This document shows positions 44,301-56,300 of a DNA stretch of 64,000 nt, piece by piece. The DNA is from Myoxocephalus aenaeus (Eukaryota; Chordata; Actinopteri; Perciformes; Cottidae). The translations under genes and the position numbers were made by a program. Numbering within the stretch: the stretch's first letter is position 1; each line of letters starts with the position of its first letter. The stretch lies in the NCBI GenBank assembly GCA_038501785.1, contig JBAMJR010000170.1, positions 1,763,501 through 1,827,500 on the forward strand, written 5' to 3'. Under the pieces are notes generated by a model. The model did not search any database. It was not told where the DNA came from and saw only the letters and a program-made list of their open reading frames with translations.

Positions 44301-47300
44301 TAAGGGGAAAAAATAATTTAAAATTAAACTAATCTCAGGGCGCTTTGATAATTCGTGGTAACTAGTGAAGTTTTTGGCCACTATTAATACTTCTTCATAT
44401 CGCTCAGACAGGACGACATTATGTTACAAAAGGAGTTAGGTTTTGGAAAAAACATCATGGATGGGCTAAATATAAAACTACATACAATTGGGTTTAGGCA
44501 ACAAAACCACAACATGTTGTCGAACATCGGTCTCGTGGTTGAAAGTCCCTTATCCACCATCCTACCTCCGATATTTCATACTACCTCACTACCTCTGAAC
44601 ATTGTATTATCTCTCTCTGGGAAAAAAAAAGAAAAAAGGCCGAACTGACTTTTCATTGGCATTGTTTTGGATCAATAGATTGCTTTTCGCAACGATTTCA
44701 CGGCCAGCCATGGTGCTGACCTGTACAGCACAACGTAGCATGCGTGTATTGTTTAAGTTTGTAACGCTGGCATGAAATCCATTCAGATCAGATTATCTAC
44801 AGCATCCCGAAACTGTGGTGAAAAAGCCAAAGCCATGAAATGCAAATGGTGCAGCTACTCTTTCTTTACATAACAATACCATTGAGCCCCAATTTGCAAA
44901 TGGATGAGCAGCATCAATATTCTTTATTTCAGTTTTCTACCGCCTGCCCCACCCGACTGAACAGCCTCACATTACGCAACACAGAGTCGCAGCAGAAACT
45001 CCTGTCGCCTTCGTAATTAGCGAGTCCACATATCCTGTTTTCAGAACAAACAGGCCTGCAGTCAGAGAGGCAATACCTCTTTCCTCTCCTAGAGGTGTGA
45101 TCTCTCCGCACAATGAAAACGGGAGATCCTGATCCTCCCGGTTCCACTGGCCAAGATTCAATCCCACCACACCCTGAGTGGACCTGCGCTTCAGCCATGT
45201 CACGAGGACCTGAAGGAAAACGCTGAGTCTGTGATGCAGGGAGTGCTTCGATTGTACTTCCAGGCCTTTAGAGGCCGATAAAATGTGCTGCGTCTATAGG
45301 AGATAGTCCTGATGCAAACAACACTTAAGAAAGTGTAGGTGCAAAAACACAAACAGAGCTTGCAGAAACACTCGGTGACATCGAAGCCTAATCCATCAGT
45401 GTCACCGTGACAAGGCGGTGGATCTCTGGGCCTCATATCCGTGCAGACACAAACACAGCGCGCTGGAGCAAAACAGAGCGTCCGCTTCGGTATTTGTCAG
45501 ATAAAAGGCAAATCTGAGGACAGACACAAGGTTGCATAAGGAGTGACGAGCGGCGGCGGCGGCCTTGCACAAGTAATGCCTCTCAGGAGTCTCTCGCCCC
45601 GAATGAGGAGAGAAAGCTCCAGAGCTGCAGTTCACCACACATCTAAAGAGCACGGCGCCTGAAATTAACTTGCGAAGATGAGCTTGTACGAGTAATATAA
45701 AAGCATAACTATGAGCTAAGAGACTCGGACCATGTCCCGTCACTGTTAAAACAGTAAGGTTCTAACACATAAGTATCCCTTTAATAACAACAATGACTTT
45801 AATTAATTAAAAATCACAACTGCATTTGTTTACATTGGTCACAAATGACAAACACTAACAGCTAACTGTGCTGGTGACGAACGTAACGCGTTTACGGACA
45901 GCAGAAAGGAGGATTATTAAAGAGTTTTTACTTTCTTTTCACCATAAATCCTACACACTGTTCCTTTAAAGGTGTACTATTCCGACCAAGTATTCAGTTT
46001 AGCAATATCTGTATGAATACAGAAATCTCTAGTGCCAGTATAAGGCAATGCATCTTTTGTTTCAATCCCACTGATTAAAGTGGAGCGGCGTTTATCTTAC
46101 TGGTGACGATAGCAAGTCCGTTTGATTTGCTGCTGCAGGACACAAAGAGCCCTAATCAGCTGTTTTTAAGCAAAACAAATGGGGTTGGGAGCACTGTATT
46201 GGCCCGAGTGACTCCTGGCTGGCAGGGCCGGCTGGGCAATGCCCCTAACTCACTGTCCAACCACAATAAAATGCTGCGGCAATGGAAATTTCCACATGAG
46301 CACCCAGCACCCAGCACCCTGCGTCAGCTCAGCATAGCCCTCCCTTGCAGCACCCCTCATCCTCATCACCTCAGTACCCACGCTGGCCTCCATCTCACTG
46401 GATTCCTGAATTCGTGAATAAGGTTGTTTCCGTGAAATCAAAGAGATATTCACTAACGTCACAGAAAATGTGAACACCCAGCGTATTTACGTGTGGGTCT
46501 CTGATAGTTCCGGATTAAAAGACTGTGTGACGCTGCTGCCAAACTCTGTGCCCGCCTATCTCATAATCCGGGCCTAATATACCGACCACAGATGTTTGGT
46601 ACATCATGTCGACAGCTGCTGGGCTCGCGTACTTTGCAGTCAACAGATTTGGAAGTGGGGATGTGTACAGTCCCTTGCTAAGCCTGGGAGTGGCTCTGCT
46701 GTGGCTGAAAATGCATTTTGTGGTATCAAAGAATGCAAAATGCACTTTGTGGAGAATAATTTGCTTAATAGTAGTTTCAAATGATTTGCTTCCTTGGTGT
46801 AATCACGCTAAGCAAGTCACATTATAATTATAATGATAATAATAATAATATCAATAATTTCATATGACTATGTAGCTTATAGGTGTGTACTTAAAAAAAT
46901 GAAACAACATTTTAAGTGCAATTCAAAACTTTCAACAGATGAATAAAAACTAGAAAACATTTTATTTGATAATGTATTTAAAATGACAAATAAAAGTGTC
47001 GATAAAAGTGTTTATGTAAATACATAAAAGATCATTTGGAAAAGACAGATATGAGACGCCGCACAAAGTGCACTTTGTTCCCGTCTCCCAGCTCGGTCTC
47101 CTTCACATAAATGGAGGAAGGAAAACCATTAAGACCTACTATTATAAATAAGGGCTATTCAAGTGTTCGTACTGGGAAATTGATTTACCGAAAAAAATAC
47201 CTGCTGATTTAAAGACGTCTCTTTCCCATCATGTGACGGGCCAATATAATGAAATGCTGTGTGTGAATGCGGCCATTCACAGATTTCTTCTCAGTAGAGA

Positions 47301-48844
47301 ATTGATAAGCTAAACAAGGAGCAGAAGCATATCTGATTAGAGTAATGTGATGAACAAAAAGAGCGACGACAGCAGCCGCCATCTTATACGCCTGTCACTC
47401 AAGGACCGGGAATATCACCGGCCACTCATTACCATATAATTGGCTTTAGTGGCTCCAGTGTCAACACTGCAGCTATCGACATGAAGGAAGGTCGTCAATA
47501 CGAAACCTGTAAGGCAGGACGGTAAGATTACCAACGCCTCATTGAACCTGGATTTCAGTCAATGTAACTGATTCTGTTCGGTGCTAATGTTCATTAATTT
47601 GATAGCCTGAAACTTTGTCAAAATCATAACTGATCTGTCAGATACACATCCGAGTTATGATAAAGAAAATGAAACCGAACACATACATGAAGTATGAACC
47701 GCTTTAGCTGACACAATGAGGATGTAGGTCTCCGTCTGGTGTCTCTTCCTTTTTCGCCTTCTGACCTGCAGCTCACTACAGCTTTTAGTAGCAGCTCTCC
47801 ACTTCACGTGTGATGTCAGCCATCCATCCATCCATCCACCCATCCATCCCTCCCCTATCACTATTAGCCCCGTCAGTAAGGCCAGGGGTCGCCGACAGAC
47901 ACAGCACCACTAAAAACAAACCCTGGTGTCTTGACCAGTGGCGGTGCGTCAATAGAGGGCGCTAGGGCGCCGCCCCTCCTAAAATTTTGCATGAAAAAAA
48001 AAGAAGAAAAAAAATAAATAATATATACTCTCAAAAAACATTATATATCAAATAATTTAAATAAGAAATATACCGTGTTGACGCGCTAAATGTGTGTGGG
48101 AGACCGTAAGCCCCTGTCAACAACCACTTAAGTTAAATATAATATATCGCCATTCATCATTACTGAGAAAAGCCCCTCCCCCCTCGGGGCGCCGGCCAAA
48201 TGTGTGTCTATGGAAAGCCATGAAACATTTCACCCTCGTGACGGCAAGGACAGCTTCTCATTGGCGGATGAAACGTGAATCTTCGGGCGCACGAATCTGC
48301 GCCCTAGCCAACGACATCGTTTCTTATTGCAACGTGGTTGGACTATTCGTCCAATCAGAGACCTTTATCATTCCCTCACATCCAATATAGCTCCCACGTA
48401 GCTACGCGAGCAACACAGCTAGCAGAGACTTTGATTATGTTAGTATGGCGACTGAAAACTCTGTGGTATCTCTACGCGAAACACCTTTCAATCCACGATC
48501 AGATGTTGACAAGAAGAGGCTGAAAGAGTTGGGACCCGAACGTCCGGATTTAAATATTCAGCAGCAAAGCAGTGAAGCTACATGCACCAAGCTACATGCT
48601 AACCGGAGCTGCTAGCTGGAGGCTCCGTGTGCAGTGGCTCTGAGCAGCCGAGGAAGCGCCGGCTGTGAAGGAAGATGAGCTTGAAGGATTGCTGCAGAGG
48701 TGAGTGTCAAAATCAGCAGATGCCTGTTAGAGTTTAATGTTTTATCTTTCCCACAGCAGAACACATGTTGGACATTGCTAGATTTGGGTGGATATCATAT
48801 CAGGCTATAACTTTATCTAAAATACCAATTCAACCCCCAACAAG

Positions 48845-48922
<78 letters not shown>

Positions 48923-51900
48923 ATAGCTACAGCCATCAAGGTGGCTCCTGGCCTTTTGTCTATGTTGCTGAGCCATCAAGACACACAAAACATAGTTTTT
49001 TGTCTTTAGTATGAAGCCTGTTTGTAGTAGATATTTCCCCACAACTTATCTTACTGTCTCTGTCTCTCTCTATATATTTCTGTAGGTTTGTGACACCATA
49101 CTTGGACACACCAGGGAACGCTTTGCCTTCAAAGACCACCTCACCAGTGCCACCTTACTGCAGGGCCCCCAGTTTGAATGCTACGTCAATGTATTCCCTG
49201 AAGTTGCTCTGGCCACCACATTGAATGTTTCTTAAACCATTCTGCTCTGAACCTCTCATGCCCAAAGTTACAGTTTGTTGATAGTTGTTATTGGACAGTG
49301 TTGAGCACTGTGTTTTCTTGAAATAAAGCTTTGTTTTTTAGAATATTCTACTCCAAACCTCTTTTCTTCTCCTTGTGGAGTGCTATTTAAACCGCGCCGC
49401 CCAACTGCGCCCCCCCCAAAAAAAAAGTCACCAGCCGCCACTGGTCTTGACATTGTGAGAGAAAAAAAGAAACAACAACCTTGTGGCTTTAAAGTTCAGC
49501 TTGTTGAGGACAGGAAACTGACCGAAGCTGATTTCAGCTCGAGTCACGTTTCAGTGACGACAAATCAGTCGTGTTCACAGTAATGTCATTTCTGTGTAGT
49601 CACAAGACATTGCTCCCATTATTGATTTACTCACTGCAATTTAATTATTTTTTTTTACTTTCCAAATAACTAATGAACCTGCTAAGACTTCAATTTCTTT
49701 AAAAATGTTTTACAGAAATCATTTCAGATGCTCGTCTCTGATTACGACACAGAAATTGACCCCGTGCATTAGCTGTGGTGGCGAACAGCGGAGGCGGCCA
49801 ACACACCGACCAAGCAGCCAGTGCACCAACTGGACGGACATTAGCTGCAGAGCTAGCAACAAATGCACCGACTTGTTTTTGTTATCTCTCTCTCTCTCTC
49901 TCCATTTCCCTCTCCTCTCTGTATGTTTATGAAGCAGATTCATAAAGCCCCAGGATAAATGGGAATTCTTCCTTCCACTGACTCTGAAATTCCCATCTCC
50001 TTTTGTCTGAGCACGCAGAAAAGCTCACAAAATAACAACTTATGTAACGCTGTGGTGGAAGTATTTATCGACGAGGAAATAATTTATCCAACCGCCCTGT
50101 ACCTCCCAGAGCTGAAATGCTTCAGCGAGTTGTAGATAACGGTCAGCAAGCTTTTATCCTCTTGCAGACACACTGGTACCATACCTGGCAACCTCACTTT
50201 GGGATGTTGTGCACAGTCACTGCAGCGGCTGCAAAGAAAGTAGTTCCAGCACATTAAACCATTTTTTTCACCTTTTTTACATTTCTGTTCCTGTACAGAT
50301 ACGACAAAAAATATACGAGATAGATACGATAAGAGATGTTAACAAGCGATTTTGGATAGGTGTATCTTTATTACTTTTAGACAGAGGAATGCTAGCTTGC
50401 TCCTTTGTGCTAAGCTAAGCTAACCATGTCCTGACTCTGTACTTAACAAATAGATCTTCTCATCTGACTTAAAATGTGTTACTATTGCTTTTACTTTGCC
50501 TCACAGAAGTCACGTCAGTGAACTGCACGCTCACTACACCGGCCTGGCTCGTCCACAGTAACTCACACGAAGAGGAAATAAAAGATGACAAAAGACCCAA
50601 TATCAAAGAGCCCATGTTCTTTGGACAAATCCCTTTCTCACTGCCGTCTTTGTAACTCAATTTCATGTGTTTTAGTACTTCCTGTGTGCTGTCAGGTAGG
50701 TGGGACGCTACACTGGATGAATAGAAGCTGTCACATGTGGACGTTCTCTACTGCAGCCCCGCGCTACAATTTGGACAGAGAGGATGGATGTTGCATAAAA
50801 TGCTTGCTTCATGCAGCTTGGCAGACACATTAGACACCACGACGGGAATGTTTCAAAACTGAGGCGGACACATTTTTCTCTGTGACACAAGAGAAGAACC
50901 ACAAACTAATAAAGCATTAAAAGAAACAGAAATGGCCTCCTACATGCTGTCAGGCAGAAATAACTGATCCCTGGAGCAGACTTCAGACTGCAGCAACACA
51001 GCTTTTCACCATCATAGCCACACTGGCTCTGGATCCAGCGAGTCCCTGTCAGCTCACGTCTACACATTGATCCACGTTAGCCGGGCTGTTAAGAGCTCGT
51101 TCATTTCCCTTCAGCGCAGTGTGTGAGGCTGACTGAAGGCTGGCTGATTACTCACATCAGCAGGCTGTGGTGTGGCTGAGCGCAGTGTGCTGCGCAACCT
51201 TTGGAAAGCGGGAGTTCATTGAACTCTAGTAGCTCTCCGCTTGTGCCTGGAGGAAAGCCAGGAAGTGTGTAAACTCAGCCTGGATCTTGTGACCGCTCAA
51301 AGCAGCGCAAACACACCGAATCTCCACTACAGCCTCCTCCTCCTCCATAACAATGATCCCGACAATATCACCGTGAGGGTTGCAACACATGACTCGGGAA
51401 CACAGGAAGTAAGAGGCATGAGCGAGGGGAAGTGGAGGAGATTTACAAGAAGGATGGGTGGGTTTGGAGGAACATTGAAGTGGAGGGAGATGTGGAGGAA
51501 GATGGTGCCAAAAGGTACAGACAGTTCTTATAAAAAACATTATTTTTTTCAAACACCCGCTCCTTGGTCAAACAGATTAGTCATGTGAGGCTCCAGGCTT
51601 CACCCAGTGTGTACTGGGTGTGGTGGAGTTTATGGAAGGCTTAATAATTATGGAAGATTGCAATCATCTGAAATTAAGGAAACAAAAGCACACCTTCTTT
51701 GCAGTAAATTTAACATTTTCTTTCGCTGTTATTTTATGTTCTTCAGCAGTGGCGGCTGGTCATGTTGTTAAAATGGGTGGCGCCTCGAGAGACTAGCCCT
51801 GACGGCGACGCGCACCTTTGGGACAAATGAGAATGGCCCCCTCCGTGGATGTTTTGATGTTTTTAGGGCGCTGATTGGATAAATTGTATGTCACTCATTT

Positions 51901-53309
51901 ATATCTTTAATCAGTGATTGGCTGCTTATTAACATGTTCTTTCTATTTGGTTTTCTAGTTTGCATCCGTCTCATTCATTCAGGAGTCGGTGGTAGTTTGC
52001 AAAGGTTAAGTTAGTACTTATTTTGACCCAAACCATGATCTTTTCTAACCCTAATATAGTAGCTTTGTTGCCTAAACCTACATTGTTTCCATGCTGGTAG
52101 CTTGTAATTTAACACGAGGCGATAGGAGGTCGTGGTCATTTCACGTAGGCGATCACTAGAGTCCTAGACCATCCGCCCTGAAACTCCAGTCTCCTCTGTT
52201 GCAGGAACATAATATTGCCAAAGGCACGAAGTCCTCGGTGCGCTTCAATGGAAATGATTGTTTTTGCATTTTTGCAACTCTCAAAAAAACAAATGACGCC
52301 TCAATTATGTCCACCAATGTGGAGGTGTGGAAGCAGGCAGGGTTTGAATGACTCTTTGTTCCGTTCGTTTCACTTCTCACGTGTACAACGCTGTGAATGC
52401 ATTCGAGAGGAGACTGCATTTTTATTTTCATTTAAAAATGCTTTACTTACTTCTGCTACGTTTAGGCCCAGTGTCGACACTACTCCGGCTTTTCACAATC
52501 CCTAAAAATGAGTGTGTACGGATAGAAACGGAGACCTTTGAAAACGATTGCGCAAACCCCCCAAGTTCGCTTCGTGATCGAGTTTCATCAGGCGTGACGC
52601 GTCCTTCCCTGATTGGTCGCGCCCCTGCCATGTGATCTTTTCAGGAAAACAATTTAATAAAATTCATGCCGGAAGAAATTTCTGATCTTACTTTTCGTCA
52701 TTGCTGTTCTGAATTTTTTTTCTGCAACTAAACGGCCTACTGTCTTCTTCCTGTTTACACCTGCAACTACCGTACTTTTCGGGTTATAAGCCGCTACTAC
52801 CTTCGGTCAGTGTCCCCGACAGCTCCCCGCTGTAGCCAGCTGGGGCTCCTGCTAGCGCTCCGTCACTTCCCCGCTAACTTCCGCTAGCTCCCTGAAAACC
52901 ACCGAAGGTAGCGGGACCAGGCTCGACACCCGACTTGGGCAGAGGGGACGCGGGCAGTAGCAGCAGCAGCGGGCAGTAGCAGCAGCAGTGGCCGGTAGCA
53001 GCAGAAGCGCTAGCTAGCAGCGCTACTAGCAGCGCTACTAGCTTGCTACAGCGGGGACACTGATCAGCCGTAGGAGCGGCTTATAACCCGAAAAGTACGG
53101 TATACGCATTTTAACATGAATAGTCATGTGATATGCGTTCAGGCGTGATACTACAGACAAAGATCTTTTCTGAAATGACACTAAAACACTTCTCTGAACG
53201 GAGATTGCTTTAAAATGAAAACATAGTAGTGCAGATGTAGTCGTACATATGGGAAGAGACAGAAGAAGTAGTGTGAAAAGAAAGCTTGAAGGACAAGTTC
53301 TCTCTCTCG

Positions 53310-53374
<65 letters not shown>

Positions 53375-56300
53375 TTGTCAAATTGTCAGATTTGGAAAGT
53401 TAGAAAAGGTGTTTCAGCAACTATTATTTCAGCACTCAAAGATTACGAGCCCTTTAGGCCGCTTCACATCACATTTTATCGCCTCACATCTTCTGTCAAA
53501 GTTGCATGTGAACACAACGCCGACCATCGGCTACCTCGACCTCAACATCAACCGAACCGTCGTATGCTCGAGTCTATGTCGGATTAAAAAGTTGCACCTG
53601 GCACCATCTTGCTTGGGTTAGGGTTGGTGTTTTTAAAAAAAGAAGAAAGGGAGAACTGTACCAAATCAGTAGTTCACAAGTCGAACAGACACTCGGACAT
53701 CTTTCTCTCATCGTTTTCAGCCTCTAGCACAGATGATGAAAATAGACAGAAGAGCATTGAGATAAACCCATCGCTCTGGTGGCGCTTCCGCAGTAAAAAG
53801 CTTCATAGTAGCCAGCGTTTGAGAACAGCAAGGATGTCGCAATCAGACAACAGACCGGTTACTTGTAGCTACCTAGCTGACTTGCTGCCGGTCTGTGATT
53901 CCATCCAAGTATTTCAATACTATCAGATTGTTTTGAATTGTTTGGCACAGATATCTAGTCCATGACAGTTCAGCTTATCAGGAAGATTGTATAAAAAAAA
54001 AAACTGAACAAGGTCTACTTGGTGACGACGACCAAATGAACAGCTGCAGATGAGTCAACAAAAGTCTTCCGTCGTTTTAAATGAAGTCTGTATGTTTTCT
54101 TTTGAGCGAGGCAACGTTAAAATGTGAGATTTCTCAAACCGAGTTTGGTACGCCGGCTTCTCCATATGACAGAGGACAGAACGTTTTGTATTGTAGGACG
54201 GGGGTCACGTGATGGCTGCATTGCAGAGGGTACTAATTTTACCGGCAGTGACGCCTTCAGACGCACCAACGTGTACTGCAGGAATGCCGTGTCATCCATG
54301 AGCCAGCAGGTCAGGGCTCCCCACCGCAGGAGGACACGGCGCAGCTGCAGGCCCGTCAAACATCTGGTCACAACCTCCCCTCAAGACGTGTGCATTACGA
54401 ACAAAGACTGATTGAACATGGCGACCACACAAGCGGTCAAGTGCGAAGAAAAATTATAATAATACCTATGTCGTATCGTGCCGAGCAATCTCAGGACCGA
54501 GCTACTGGAGCTTTGGGACGAGGCGAGCCGAGCGGCTCGTCGTAAAGCAAATACGCGTAGAATCACACTGCATTAATCTCGTTATTTATTGATTGCCGAA
54601 CCCGACACTGAACCGCTGCTCTCAGGGTTTATCAAGGCAGATTAACCCGGATTCACAGAGGCCTGTTTTCCTGCTATCTGCATGAATGTTGCACTTTGGG
54701 CAAAGGAACACCTGAAGTAGTCCTTAACAGATCGTGGTGCTCTCTAGAGGCGTTTCTTCACTCATTTCTGCTGTGAATCACAGAATCAGAGAGGTTGCAT
54801 CAGCAGCAAAGCTTGTCCCTGTTTTAATGCTTTGATGGCGTAGGACTGTTGCCTTCTGGAGAGCTTGTAATATAAATGCAAATACAAAGTTGTATATAAT
54901 ATCCATGTGCCGCGTTTTCTTTCTTTGTGTGTATTTGTTTAGGTTATACTGGCTTTATACACTGCTGCAGACTTTATTCTTGTAACGCAAATGGTTTAAT
55001 GACTATTATTATATATTTATAGTGCGTGTGTATATGTAAAAAAAAGTAGCAAGTTTTCTAAAAATGTTTTAACTGCTTTAAAAACTTATTTTTCTTTATT
55101 TCAATAACTTACATTTTTGTTGAATTTTCAAGTTTTGAAATTTTTCATGGTTCATATTTTAAATACACTGCAATGTTCATGTGTTCATATGTGTGTGTGT
55201 GTGTGTGGTTCTCATAGGTACATTACACACAAAAACCTGCAAACCAACCAGTACTTGCTCTTAGACACACGGCCACAATATGAAGTAATAATCCACGACC
55301 TTCGGGTTATGTTGTACTTTTAGTGGTGCAAATTCCTCAACAAATTTGAAATTAATCAAATTAACAAAACAAACTGACTTGCAGTGAACCTTTTGGGGAA
55401 TCTGAGGTTGCTCTTTAAGTGTCATAGCAAAGGACCAGCATCACTCGTGACAGAACTGCACCAAGCATGGCTCTGATGGACCCGAGGGCAACATGTTTTG
55501 GAAGACTTAAAAGACCTAAAAGGATCAGGCTTTGCTTCACTTTTGACATCTGGGACTAAACGATTATTGATTGTTTGCCGACCAATCACACTTTAGATGT
55601 CATGGCTGAGTGCAGGCATGAGCACTGGATGTTTTACTCACTCGTTCTCCAGCAGGGTCATGCACACCACCTCCTTGACCCCCGGGTTGTTGGCCTTGTC
55701 GCAGGAGCAGCCCTGCAGGCTCCAGGTGGCCAGACGCACCACGGGCTTCCCGTCGCGCAGGCCGGCCGGGGGCTCCACGTCGGGCCGCACAGAGATGATC
55801 TGGGTCGGTCCTCCGGGCGGGAGGTCCAGGTCGTCGCTCCTGAGACTGAATGAAGTCGGGCTTGGGTGGGACTTGGTGGTGCAGGTCAGCCCTCCATTGG
55901 TGTTGGTGGACGGCGCCCTGGAGCGCTCCACGAACACCTGGAAGCGGATTTTGTCCAGCAGGGAGCTGTTGATGTGGTTGACCCTCACCAGGTCTTCGAT
56001 GCTTCTGAAGGCGCCGTGTTCCGCCCGGTAGGCCACGATGTTCTTGGCTATCTTCTCCGTGATGCCTCGGATGCTCATGAGCTGCGCCGGGGTGGCGGTG
56101 TTAATGTTCATCCCGGTGCAGGACTGGTGATCCAGATCTTTGCGCAGCGACGACGGGGAGTGCTGGGACGAGCTGGTCCTGCTGGAGACGCATATTTCCA
56201 GTTTGATCACCTCCAGCTTGGTGGCCCCGATCCCGCTCACCAGAGCCAGGTCCTCCACCTTCTTGAACCCGCCGATACAGTCCCGGTACTCCACAATGTT

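Larger units (their letters stand above)
47936..49443 (+). mobile_element. Non-autonomous hAT transposon, complete ends, 1.5 kb
   Basis: The left end cagtggcgg and right end ccgccactg are inverted. The 8-bp direct repeat gtcttgac flanks both sides (47928-47935 and 49444-49451), the hAT hallmark. Inside are two transposase-like coding remnants in plus orientation (48445-48615 and 49086-49235) and a GT tract (48848-48921). The middle of the transposase, including the catalytic core, is missing, so the copy cannot move itself. It sits in eepd1 intron 1. Confidence 0.93.

Noticed and set aside
53609..53965. 118-codon plus-strand open frame
   Set aside because: No recognisable domain; it begins within repeat-rich DNA and has no supporting context.
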